52,699 bases of DNA, taken from positions 1-52,699 of the forward strand of contig CANRKB010000012.1 in the NCBI GenBank assembly GCA_947631115.1, written 5' to 3'. The number at the start of each line of letters is the position of its first letter. Within the stretch, counting starts at the first letter, position 1. This document shows positions 34,301 through 41,598 of this stretch, piece by piece. Both the position numbers and the translations under genes were made by a program. This stretch comes from an uncultured Clostridia bacterium. GTDB taxonomy: Bacteria; Bacillota; Clostridia; Oscillospirales; Ruminococcaceae. The notes beneath the pieces are model-generated. The model ran no database searches, was not told where the DNA came from, and saw only the letters and a list, made by a program, of their open reading frames with translations.

Positions 34301-35094
34301 CAAACGGGCTTGTTCTGCCTGCCGAGGTCTATTCTGTGGAGTTGATATTTGTTGAATGTATCGGCGATATATTTAGGCTCGATCTCTGCTTTGTCTATAA
34401 TTGTGCCAAATGTAGTATGGCGGCAGTGGTCGCTCCAGTAGGTGTCTATCATGCGAATTTCGGTTATGGTCGGGTCGCGCTGTTCTTTCCTGAAATATTC
34501 TTGACAGAATTTTATGTCGTCATTGTCCATAGCCAGACCGTATTTTGTGACAAACTCTGCAAGCTCGGCGTCGGTCTTTTTGTTAAAGCCTTTGAGCGTT
34601 TCAACTTCGGTCGGGATAGAATAGCTGACTTTAAGCGTTTTCTTTTCTTCAAAGCCACATTCGCGCGATTCTACGGCGTTTATAAGATAGTGCTTTATCC
34701 GCGCAAAATCCTCGTCGGAAATATCGCCCTTTAAGATATATATTTTAGCGTATTTAACATCGGGTCTTTCGCCCTTGCACAGCATTTGTATACACTGTCC
34801 TGCGCTGTCGGCTCTCTGGTCGAACTGTCCCGGCAGAAACTCAACCGCGAACATACGCTCGTCAGCCTCTGTCTTCGGAAGTTCATAATAAACATCATCG
34901 ACAGGCGGCTCTGAAAACACGGTCGGCACAGCCTTTTCAAAATCCTCTTTTGAAAGTCCCTCCGCGTCGTAGCGGTTTATAACACGGACATTCTTAACGC
35001 CCTTCATTCCGAGGGCGGTCGTAAGGTCCGAAAGCACCTCTGCGCTCTCTACCGCAAAAAGCTTTTTCTTTTCAACATAAACTCGGTATACCAT
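31372..35094 (-). CDS. purL: Phosphoribosylformylglycinamidine synthase, fused PurL/PurQ type
   Basis: A 1240-residue enzyme converting FGAR, glutamine and ATP to FGAM in purine synthesis. The order is: PurS-like N-terminal domain, linker ([38 protein letters not shown]), two AIRS-type ATP domains ([33 protein letters not shown] and later [10 protein letters not shown]), and a C-terminal glutaminase with [11 protein letters not shown], the Cys nucleophile in [15 protein letters not shown], and the His in IPISHGEGR. The fused form of about 1240 residues is known in Clostridia. It is a single gene here, not next to other pur genes, with its own sigma-A promoter; I see no purine riboswitch in the short leader. 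Confidence 0.97.
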   Translation of the reverse strand: [1240 protein letters not shown]

Positions 35095-35151
35095 TATGTT
35101 CTTTCCTTTCGTTTGTAATTCAAATTCAAGGTATGTAAAATACTTAAATTC

Positions 35152-35180
35152 ATTATAACATAAAACTTTGTTTTTGTCAT
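35152..35180 (-). promoter_or_regulatory. purL promoter
   Basis: On the minus strand ATGACA (35175-35180) and TATAAT (35152-35157), 17-bp spacer, TG extended. The leader to the ATG at 35094 is about 50 nt. Confidence 0.7.
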
Positions 35181-35254
35181 TAACTTTTTTAAAATTTTTG
35201 ACAAAAATTTTTATGTCACATTTAGCAACATTGTGATTATTTTGAAAATAATTC

Positions 35255-35283
35255 TTGACAATTTTCTTATATTGTGGTACAAT
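35255..35283 (+). promoter_or_regulatory. Promoter of the structured leader and LRR gene
   Basis: TTGACA (35255-35260) and TACAAT (35278-35283), 17-bp spacer. The expected start near 35289 coincides with the first base of the closing stem of the structured RNA. Confidence 0.8.
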
Positions 35284-35288
35284 TTACT

Positions 35289-35412
35289 TGCGACGTAAAT
35301 TGAATAAAACAGTAACCAAGTGTATACTTTTACCCTCGGTAAGAGTGCATGCTGCTTTTCGTATAACTTGGTTCTGATATATTTTTCGAGTTCGAAAACA
35401 ATTTACGTCGCA
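35289..35412 (+). ncRNA. Candidate structured leader RNA (unassigned class)
   Basis: A 124-nt segment that folds compactly. P1: TGCGACGTAAATTG (35289-35302) with CAATTTACGTCGCA (35399-35412), 14 perfect pairs. P2: AACCAAGT-G-TATAC (35314-35327) with GTATA-ACTTGGTT (35361-35373), 13 pairs and one bulged G. P3 inside P2: CTTTTACC (35327-35334) with GGTAAGAG (35338-35345). P4: TTTTCG (35383-35388) with CGAAAA (35393-35398). Transcription should start at the base of P1. A terminator hairpin follows at 35436. I do not recognise a known riboswitch or T-box consensus; it could be a cis-regulator of the LRR gene or a separate small RNA. No gene lies in 35095-35522. Confidence 0.65.
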
Positions 35413-35435
35413 GTGATTGAAGCTTGCATTTTTAC

Positions 35436-35471
35436 AAGTGCGCGGCTTCAACGCTGCGCACTTTTTGTTTT
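35436..35471 (+). terminator. Terminator with possible antiterminator before the LRR gene
   Basis: Arms AAGTGCGC (35436-35443) and GCGCACTT (35456-35463), then TTTGTTTTTG. TTGAAGC (35417-35423) can pair with GCTTCAA (35445-35451) in its loop, which would disturb the terminator. Confidence 0.7.
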
Positions 35472-35522
35472 TGCGGGAAATTGCGCGGCGAAAAAACAAA
35501 CCGCAAGGAATAAGGAGGAAAT

Positions 35523-37448
35523 ATGAAAATCAAAAAGCTAAGCGCAATTTTACTTGCAGGCGCACTTATGGCAAGCCCCGCCGTTATGCCGGCGGTTATG
35601 GCGGAAAGCTCGCAGACTATAGAAATGGACGAAAGCGGAAACGTTGTAGACCCGAGCGGAAACCTTCGAATTGAGGGAACGACTGTATATGGACTTACGG
35701 AAAAAGGTCAGACAGAAACTGAGATCGTTATTCCCGAGGGCATAACTATAATAAATAGGAGTGCTTTTAGTAGATGTAACAATATTGAAAGCGTTATTTT
35801 TAGCGACAGTGTGACCGAAATTTGCAATAATGCTTTTACTGAATGTTGGAATCTCAGAAGCGTTACATTTGGCAAGAATTTAAAAACAATTGGACGAACA
35901 GTATTTCAACAATGCGAGAACCTTACAAGCGTAAATATACCCGAGGGTGTGACATTGATCGATAGGTATGCTTTTAGACATTGCACAAGTCTTGAAAGCA
36001 TAACTATTCCCGAAAGTGTAGATACTATCGGCGGTCTGGCGTTTGAAGGAACGCCTTGGCTTGATAATAAAAGAAAAGAAAATCCGCTTGTTGTAGTAAA
36101 CAACAATTTGATTGACGGATTAACCTGTACAGATGAAAATATTGTTATTCCTGATGGCGTAACAAGGATCAGCGATCACGTTTTCCAGGAATGTACAAAC
36201 ATTAAGAGCGTAGTCATTCCCGATGGAGTTACATATATCGGCTGGAAAGCTTTTGCGAATTGCACAAACCTTACAGATATAAATATTCCTAAAAGCGTAA
36301 CAGGTCTTCTTACACCGTTTATCGGTACGCCGTGGCTTGAAAATAAGCAAAAAGAAAATCCGCTTGTTATTGTAAACAACATAGTAATTGACGGAACAAC
36401 TTGTAAGGGAGATGTCGTTGTCCCCGACGGCGTGACTATTTTACCTTTTGCTGTATTTATAGATAATACGGAAATTACCAGTGTAAAACTTCCGAGTGGA
36501 ATAACTACTATATCTGGTAATTTATTTGACGGTTGTAAAAACCTTGAAAGCGTAAATATTCCCGAAGGCGTGACAAGTATTGAATTAGCGGCTTTTCGTA
36601 ATTGCGAAAAACTCACAAGTATAACGCTTCCCGACAGCTTAACTTCCATAGGTGATGAAGCTTTTAACGCTACAAAATTAACAAGCATAAACCTTCCAAA
36701 ATCGATAACGTCAATTTCCTTGACATCATTTGATAACTGCACGGAACTCAAAGACGTATACTATGAGGGTACAGAAGAAGATTTTGCTAAAATAGATATA
36801 GGGTACAGGAGTATTTTCAATGACACCGTAACTATTCATTACGGTGAAAGCGGCGAAAGTACACCGCCTGAAGAATCATCTTCAACGGACTTCTCGGATG
36901 AGGAAACAAAAGTAACAGTTTCCGTTCCTCAGGAGCTTGCGGAAAGCGCTCTTAAAGAAGCAACGCTCGCAGTCGAACAGGTTGAGAACACTGATGAGGA
37001 CAGCAAGGACGTTACATTTGACATCTCGTTCAAGGATAAGGAAGGAAAAGCGGTTTCGCTTGACGAGAACACAACCGAGATTACTGTTCAAATTCCTGTT
37101 CCGGAAACTCTCAAATCAGAGGAAAAACTTTACGTTTACTACGTTGACGATAACGGAAAGTACACAAATATGAACGCAGAAGTGCTTGAAGGCGGAATTA
37201 TCGAGTTTAAAACAACGCACTTCAGCAAATACGTTGTTACAACTGATGGCTCTCTTGCTGAAACGACTGACACCACCGACAGCGAAACTACTTCCGATAA
37301 CAGCACCGCTGAAACCGAAACCGACAGCAATTCCTCAAACAGCGGCGCAGCCTCTCCCGAAACAGGCGCAGCGGGACTTCCCATAACGCTCGGTGTTCTC
37401 GCCATAGCAGGCGCGGCGGTTGTTGTTTCAAAAAAGAAAACGCACTGA
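35523..37448 (+). CDS. BspA-type leucine-rich repeat surface protein with SPETG anchor
   Basis: A 641-residue secreted, wall-anchored protein. The signal peptide is about residues 1-28 (ends PAVMAESS). Residues ~50-430 carry LRR_5/BspA repeats such as NIPEGVTSIELAAFRNCEKLTSITLPDSLTSIGDEAF. A beta-rich module (~455-590) comes next, then a Thr/Ser/Glu stalk and the sorting signal SPETG with a hydrophobic helix and KKKTH tail. Such proteins usually mediate adhesion. The start follows AAGGAGG. Two repeats are followed by near-identical blocks (GTPWLDNKRKENPLVVVNN and GTPWLENKQKENPLVIVNN), showing duplication of a larger unit. The long structured leader suggests regulated expression. Confidence 0.94.
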   Translation: MKIKKLSAILLAGALMASPAVMPAVMAESSQTIEMDESGNVVDPSGNLRIEGTTVYGLTEKGQTETEIVIPEGITIINRSAFSRCNNIESVIFSDSVTEICNNAFTECWNLRSVTFGKNLKTIGRTVFQQCENLTSVNIPEGVTLIDRYAFRHCTSLESITIPESVDTIGGLAFEGTPWLDNKRKENPLVVVNNNLIDGLTCTDENIVIPDGVTRISDHVFQECTNIKSVVIPDGVTYIGWKAFANCTNLTDINIPKSVTGLLTPFIGTPWLENKQKENPLVIVNNIVIDGTTCKGDVVVPDGVTILPFAVFIDNTEITSVKLPSGITTISGNLFDGCKNLESVNIPEGVTSIELAAFRNCEKLTSITLPDSLTSIGDEAFNATKLTSINLPKSITSISLTSFDNCTELKDVYYEGTEEDFAKIDIGYRSIFNDTVTIHYGESGESTPPEESSSTDFSDEETKVTVSVPQELAESALKEATLAVEQVENTDEDSKDVTFDISFKDKEGKAVSLDENTTEITVQIPVPETLKSEEKLYVYYVDDNGKYTNMNAEVLEGGIIEFKTTHFSKYVVTTDGSLAETTDTTDSETTSDNSTAETETDSNSSNSGAASPETGAAGLPITLGVLAIAGAAVVVSKKKTH

Positions 37449-37496
37449 TAATTTCTGACGTTTTCATAATACCTTTCTTAACTACTTAAACACGCA

Positions 37497-37526
37497 CACC
37501 CGGGCGAAAGCTCGGGTGCGGCTTTT
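37497..37526 (+). terminator. Intrinsic terminator of the LRR gene
   Basis: Arms CACCCGGGC (37497-37505) and GCTCGGGTG (37510-37518) closed by a GAAA tetraloop, then CGGCTTTTTG. Confidence 0.9.
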
Positions 37527-37602
37527 TGCCATATTTTTACATAATTCGTTATAATTTTTGTTGTTAGGCACAAAATTTCGTTCAAAAAAATGTGATCTAC
37601 CC

Positions 37603-37631
37603 TTGACAATTCGTTAAAAAAATTGTATCAT
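37603..37631 (+). promoter_or_regulatory. Promoter of the DUF4143 ATPase gene
   Basis: TTGACA (37603-37608) and TATCAT (37626-37631), 17-bp spacer; the ribosome site GGAGGTG is at 37639-37645, so the leader is very short. Confidence 0.75.
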
Positions 37632-37651
37632 AATATATGGAGGTGCTTGAA

Positions 37652-38992
37652 ATGTATATGTCAAGAAAGGCTGACCTTTTTCTCAGAGAGTGGAAACAAG
37701 ATCCCGACAGAAAGCCGCTTATTATAAAAGGCTCGCGGCAGGTCGGCAAAACCGAAACAATACGTCATTTTGCCGCCAAGAATTACGAAAGCGTTATAGA
37801 GATAAATTTCGTCGAAGAGCCGAAATATGAAAATATAACCTCTGACGGCTACAAAACCGACGACATTATCCGAAATATATCGCTTCTTGATCCGTCAAAA
37901 CGCTTTATAGCGGGGAAAACGCTTGTTTTCTTTGACGAATTGCAAAAGTTCCCCGACATTGCGACCTCGCTTAAATTTTTCAAGCAGGACGGGCGGTTCG
38001 ATGTGATATGCAGCGGCTCTATGCTCGGGATAAATTACCAAAATATCGAAAGCAACAGCGTTGGTTACAAAAGCGATTATGTTATGTATTCAATGGACTT
38101 CGAGGAGTTTTTGTGGGCAAAGGGATATGACGGAGACCTTATCGAGAGACTTTACAAGCATATGACGGAAATTACGCCGCTTGGTGAAACGGAATTTTCC
38201 GTATACCGTTCTATGTTTCTTGATTACTGTGTTCTCGGAGGTATGCCCGCAGTTGTCAGCGATTATATAACTAAGGGAACGTTTGAGGGTTCGCTTGAAA
38301 CCCAACGTCAGCTTATCGCCGATTATAAAGAGGATATCCGAAAGTACGCCGAGGGTATTGACCAGACTCGCATACTCAATGTATTCAACCGAATTGCTCC
38401 CCAGCTTGCGAGAGAAAACAAGAAGTTCCAGATCTCTAAAGTCGCGTCGGGAGCGAGGTTCAAGGATTACCGTGGGTGCATTGAGTGGCTTGTAGACGCA
38501 GGAATGGTGAACATCTGCCATTGTCTGAACTTTCCCGAACTTCCGCTTGGCGGGAATTATGACGATAACAAGTACAAGCTGTATTTTGCCGACACAGGTC
38601 TGCTTGTTGCAATGCTTGACGAGGAAGCTCAAGACGATCTGCGGGCGAATAAAAATCTCGGCGTTTATAAGGGAGCGCTGTATGAAAATATCGTCGGCGA
38701 GGCGCTGGTAAAAAGCGGGTATTCGCTGTATTACTACAAGCGCGAGGATTCTCCGCTTGAAGAGGATTTTTTCGTGCGGACGGCAAATTCGCTTATTCCC
38801 GTGGAAGTTAAGTCTGCAAACGCCCGGTCAAAATCCCTGCGAACGCTTATAGAGTCGGGGCATTATCCCGATATACGCTTCGGTATCAAGCTGACAAGCG
38901 GAAATATCGGATACAGTGACAACATTTACACGTTCCCTTATTTTTGCACGTTCTTGCTTAAACGATACCTTAAAGAAAACAACCCGAAGTAA
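37652..38992 (+). CDS. AAA-type ATPase with DUF4143 C-terminal domain
   Basis: A 446-residue protein of the large AAA_14/DUF4143 family, of unknown function. Walker A is IIKGSRQVGKT near residue 28, Walker B LVFFDELQKF near 95, and sensor CSGSML. The C-terminal DUF4143 region has YFADTGLLVAML, the strand-helix GALYENIVGEALVKSGYSLYYYKR, and a nuclease-like core (DFFVRTANSLIPVEVKSAN). GGAGGTG at 37639-37645 supports ATG 37652 rather than the ATG at 37637 that lies upstream of the ribosome site. Its stop codon is in a heptamer repeat array. Confidence 0.93.
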   Translation: MYMSRKADLFLREWKQDPDRKPLIIKGSRQVGKTETIRHFAAKNYESVIEINFVEEPKYENITSDGYKTDDIIRNISLLDPSKRFIAGKTLVFFDELQKFPDIATSLKFFKQDGRFDVICSGSMLGINYQNIESNSVGYKSDYVMYSMDFEEFLWAKGYDGDLIERLYKHMTEITPLGETEFSVYRSMFLDYCVLGGMPAVVSDYITKGTFEGSLETQRQLIADYKEDIRKYAEGIDQTRILNVFNRIAPQLARENKKFQISKVASGARFKDYRGCIEWLVDAGMVNICHCLNFPELPLGGNYDDNKYKLYFADTGLLVAMLDEEAQDDLRANKNLGVYKGALYENIVGEALVKSGYSLYYYKREDSPLEEDFFVRTANSLIPVEVKSANARSKSLRTLIESGHYPDIRFGIKLTSGNIGYSDNIYTFPYFCTFLLKRYLKENNPK

Positions 38993-39145
38993 GAAATTAG
39001 AAGTAAGATATAAGAGTTCAGACTTAAAAGTTGTTTCCCTTATCAGAGCAAGTTTGTTATAAAAGAAAAAAGAGGTAAGAGCATGAACTCTTACCTCTTA
39101 TAGCGTTTTGCGCGAAGCGCATAATGCGCTAATTTCTTGCCTCTA
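38988..39145. repeat. Heptamer arrays between the DUF4143 gene and dpaB
   Basis: AAGTAAGAAATTAGAAGTAA-type units begin in the last codon of the upstream gene; a self-complementary pair is centred near 39085 (GAGGTAAGAG / CTCTTACCTC), and a last array (TTTCTTGCCTCTAAAAG) encodes the end of dpaB on the minus strand. Confidence 0.75.
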
Positions 39146-39728
39146 AAAGCGGCTGCAACTGTTTCCCGTCCAGCGCGGCGACAATTGTTTCGGGTATCTT
39201 TGCGAAATCCGCGACAAGCGAAAACGGCTTTTTGATATAATCGTCCTGAGCCAGCGGAACAAAGTAATAGTTTTTATAATTTCTAAGCAGTCCGATATTT
39301 TTCGCCGAGGCTGAAAGCCCGTCGTTTGTGGACACCGCTATAACTACGGGTCTTTGGTTTCTGAGGTGGCTCTTTACCGCCATGCATACGGGAGAATCCG
39401 TTATCCCCACAGCAAGTTTTGCGAGGGTGTTTGCCGTGCATGGCGCGACTACAAGCACATCGAACATCTTCTTCGGACCTATAGGCTCTGTTGAAACTAT
39501 ATCATGAAGCACCGTCTTTCCCGTTATTTCAAACATCTTCGCGGCGTTTTCCTGCGCTGTTCCAAACCGCGTGTCGAGAGAGTAGGCGTTAAAGGACATT
39601 ATCGGCGTAAGCTCGCAGCCCGCTTCTTTCAGCGCCGAAAGAGCCGAAAACGCTTTTTCAAACGTGCAGAAAGAACCGCATACCGCAAACCCCACCTTCA
39701 GTCCCGAAAGTTTTTCTATGTCATTCAT
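39129..39728 (-). CDS. dpaB: Dipicolinate synthase subunit B
   Basis: A 199-residue flavoprotein-like subunit (SpoVFB). Characteristic parts are KVGFAVCGSFCTFEKAF near the start, FDVLVVAPCTANTLAKLAVGITDSPVCMAVKSHLR in the middle, and NDGLSASAKNIGLLRNYKNYYFVPLAQDD. With DpaA it makes dipicolinic acid, the spore-core Ca2+ chelator, in the mother cell. It lies 55 bp after dpaA. The last residues (LLEARN) are encoded by the heptamer repeat, as in the DUF2314 gene. Confidence 0.95.
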   Translation of the reverse strand: MNDIEKLSGLKVGFAVCGSFCTFEKAFSALSALKEAGCELTPIMSFNAYSLDTRFGTAQENAAKMFEITGKTVLHDIVSTEPIGPKKMFDVLVVAPCTANTLAKLAVGITDSPVCMAVKSHLRNQRPVVIAVSTNDGLSASAKNIGLLRNYKNYYFVPLAQDDYIKKPFSLVADFAKIPETIVAALDGKQLQPLLEARN

Positions 39729-39783
39729 AAATGTATGCTCCTTAGTGTTCCTTATTGGACGCGCGTTTGCGCGGAATGTCGCA

Positions 39784-40584
39784 TTATAAAAGCATAATCC
39801 TTGATTTTATCTCATCCGCAATATATTCTCCCGCGGCTTTCGGCGAGTATTTGCCGGGAAGTCCTCCCGCGAAAATGTACTTTAAGCCGTTTGCTTCACA
39901 AAATGTTTTCGTCGGCTCCTGCGGAAGAGTTGCAAGCTCAATAAATACGGCGCCTGCGCCCTTGAAATCTTCTTCATTGAATAACTGCGCGGGAACGGTA
40001 TTCGCTATATATCCGAATTTTCCGATGTCGCCGCGAAAATTGTTTATGTCAATCGCTTCGTATCCGTCAAGCGCCGCCGCCGCGCGTGCTTCGGGCTTTC
40101 TTGCCGAAATTGTTACCATACAGCCTAACGCAGCAAGATTCTTCGCTAAAAACTTCGCTATCCTCCCATAGCCTGTTATAAGCGCCTTTTCTCCTAACAG
40201 CGCGCCTTTTGAAGCTTGTATCATCAGCATAACCGCGGCTTCGGCGGTGAGCCTTGCGTTTTTGAGAGTCAGAGTTTCGCTGTCGAAATAATTTTCGAGC
40301 CTATAGCCTTTTTCGCGGCATATGCCGTCTAATTTTGGACAATTCCCGCCCGCGAAAATAAATGCGTTCTCCTTTGCAAATTCCGTTATTTTTTCAAGCG
40401 GGAATTTTGTGTTTTCAATCGGACAAGCTACGTTTTCGCCGTCCTTTGAAAGCGGCACGGGAAGAACTATCGCTTCATATTTTCCGCTTATGTTCACATT
40501 TTCGCCGAGATAAAGCGCGTCTGCGCCGAGCGCGCGGGCCGCGAATATCATGCGTTCATCTCCGCCCATGACCAGAATTTTCAT
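39784..40584 (-). CDS. dpaA: Dipicolinate synthase subunit A
   Basis: A 266-residue NADP-binding subunit (SpoVFA). The N-terminal domain starts MKILVMGGDERMIFAARALG, the family signature. The Rossmann fold is at ALITGYGRIAKFLAKNLAALGCMVTISAR. It is somewhat shorter than the Bacillus protein (about 297 residues). GGAGGGC lies just upstream of the ATG on the minus strand. Presence of dpaAB indicates a spore former. The usual neighbours asd and dapG/dapA are not beside it. A sporulation-type promoter (SigK) would be expected, but I could not identify one reliably. Confidence 0.95.
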   Translation of the reverse strand: MKILVMGGDERMIFAARALGADALYLGENVNISGKYEAIVLPVPLSKDGENVACPIENTKFPLEKITEFAKENAFIFAGGNCPKLDGICREKGYRLENYFDSETLTLKNARLTAEAAVMLMIQASKGALLGEKALITGYGRIAKFLAKNLAALGCMVTISARKPEARAAAALDGYEAIDINNFRGDIGKFGYIANTVPAQLFNEEDFKGAGAVFIELATLPQEPTKTFCEANGLKYIFAGGLPGKYSPKAAGEYIADEIKSRIMLL

Positions 40585-40782
40585 AGCGCCCTCCTGATAG
40601 ATAGCTTACAGTGCATTTTATGCAGCCGGCTTTTAATGTGTTCAATTTTTTCGTTTGTTCACGGTATATTTTTTGGACTATGAGCAGTTGACTTTATAAA
40701 AAATTATGATATAAAAAGTCCATATTCAGGGTTTAGAGGAGGCTGCACACGAGGCGGGGTGCGGTGCGCGCAGCGCCCCGCA

Positions 40783-40888
40783 TTATCCCCCTTCCCCTTC
40801 GGGGAGGGGGTAGGGGGATAGGGCGAGAAAACGTTATTTAGAGAAATACCTTTTGAAAAGAACCACAAATAGGTTTTTATACAAGCTC
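40783..40888 (+). repeat. Dispersed ~110-bp element, second plus copy
   Basis: CCCCCTTCCCCTTCGGGG hairpin, GGGGGATAGGGCGAGA, ACGTTATTTAGAG, AAAAGAACCACAAATAGG, TTTTTATACAAGCT; the final third is identical to 25250-25283. Confidence 0.82.
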
Positions 40889-40920
40889 CCCCGCTTCCGA
40901 AAAGAGCGGGGGGAATTATT
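40887..40920 (+). terminator. GC-rich hairpin with T-rich tail
   Basis: Arms TCCCCCGCT (40887-40895) and AGCGGGGGG (40905-40913), then AATTATTTT. No gene ends just before it on the plus strand, so it may belong to the repeat element or stop antisense transcripts. Confidence 0.55.
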
Positions 40921-40954
40921 TTCTCCCCGGCTGTCGGCAGTAATAAAAAAGCCC

Positions 40955-40983
40955 TTGAAAATTCCTTAAAAATATTGTATAAT
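40955..40983 (+). promoter_or_regulatory. ppa operon promoter
   Basis: TTGAAA (40955-40960) and TATAAT (40978-40983), 17-bp spacer. Confidence 0.8.
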
Positions 40984-41022
40984 AAATTCTATAAAATAGC
41001 TATTTTTAGAAAGGACATAATT

Positions 41023-41598
41023 ATGAACGTATGGCACGACATAAATCCGGATAAAATAACACCGAATGATTTCCTTGCTGTCGTTGAGATAGAAAAGGGA
41101 AGCAAGAAGAAATACGAGCTTGACAAGGAAACGGGGCTTATCAGACTTGACCGCATTTTGTACACCTCTACCCACTATCCCGCAAATTACGGCTTTATCC
41201 CGCGCACGCTTGCGGACGACGGCGACCCGCTCGATGTGCTTATTCTCTGCAATGAGCCGATAGACCCGCTGGTGCTTGTAAGGTGTTATCCCATAGGCGT
41301 TATTACAATGATCGACAACGGCAGGAACGATGAAAAAATAATCGCTATACCCTTTGACGATCCGACCTTCAATTCTTACAGCAAGATAGAAGATCTTCCC
41401 CGGCACATTTTCGAGGAAATGCGCCACTTCTTCAGCGTCTATAAACAGCTTGAAGACAAGGAAACGGCTGTTGATGAAGTTATGGGACACAACGCGGCTG
41501 TCGAGATAATAAGACAGTGCATTGAAAATTATAACGAGATCTATGCCCCGCTCCACCCGTTTACCCCCGAGCATAAAACCGAGGGTTTAAAGAAATGA
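41023..41598 (+). CDS. ppa: Inorganic pyrophosphatase, family I
   Basis: A 191-residue soluble enzyme hydrolysing PPi. Family I landmarks: VVEIEKGSKKKYELDKETGLIRLDR, YPANYGFIPRTLADDGDPLDVLILC (metal-binding Asp residues) and a late KQLEDKE block. The ATG at 41023 is preferred over an in-frame ATG at 40975 because AAAGGA lies upstream and 40975 falls before the -10 box. Its stop overlaps the maf ATG by four bases, so ppa, maf and the rhomboid gene are translationally coupled. Confidence 0.95.
   Translation: MNVWHDINPDKITPNDFLAVVEIEKGSKKKYELDKETGLIRLDRILYTSTHYPANYGFIPRTLADDGDPLDVLILCNEPIDPLVLVRCYPIGVITMIDNGRNDEKIIAIPFDDPTFNSYSKIEDLPRHIFEEMRHFFSVYKQLEDKETAVDEVMGHNAAVEIIRQCIENYNEIYAPLHPFTPEHKTEGLKK

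Larger units (their letters stand above)
40585..41022 (+). other. Gene-free region with dispersed element and ppa promoter
   Basis: From the dpaA start: about 150 bp of AT-rich DNA, a GC-rich palindromic stretch (40745-40785), the dispersed element (40783-40888), a terminator-like hairpin (40887-40913) and the ppa promoter (40955-40983). No gene seen. Confidence 0.7.

Noticed and set aside
35289-35471. T-box or purine riboswitch
   Set aside because: The conserved T-box TGGNACCGCG sequence and the purine riboswitch loop sequences are not present; the downstream gene is a surface protein.
40585-40720. SigK-type promoter for dpaA
   Set aside because: CATA-like sequences occur in this AT-rich stretch, but none has a convincing -35 AC and spacing.
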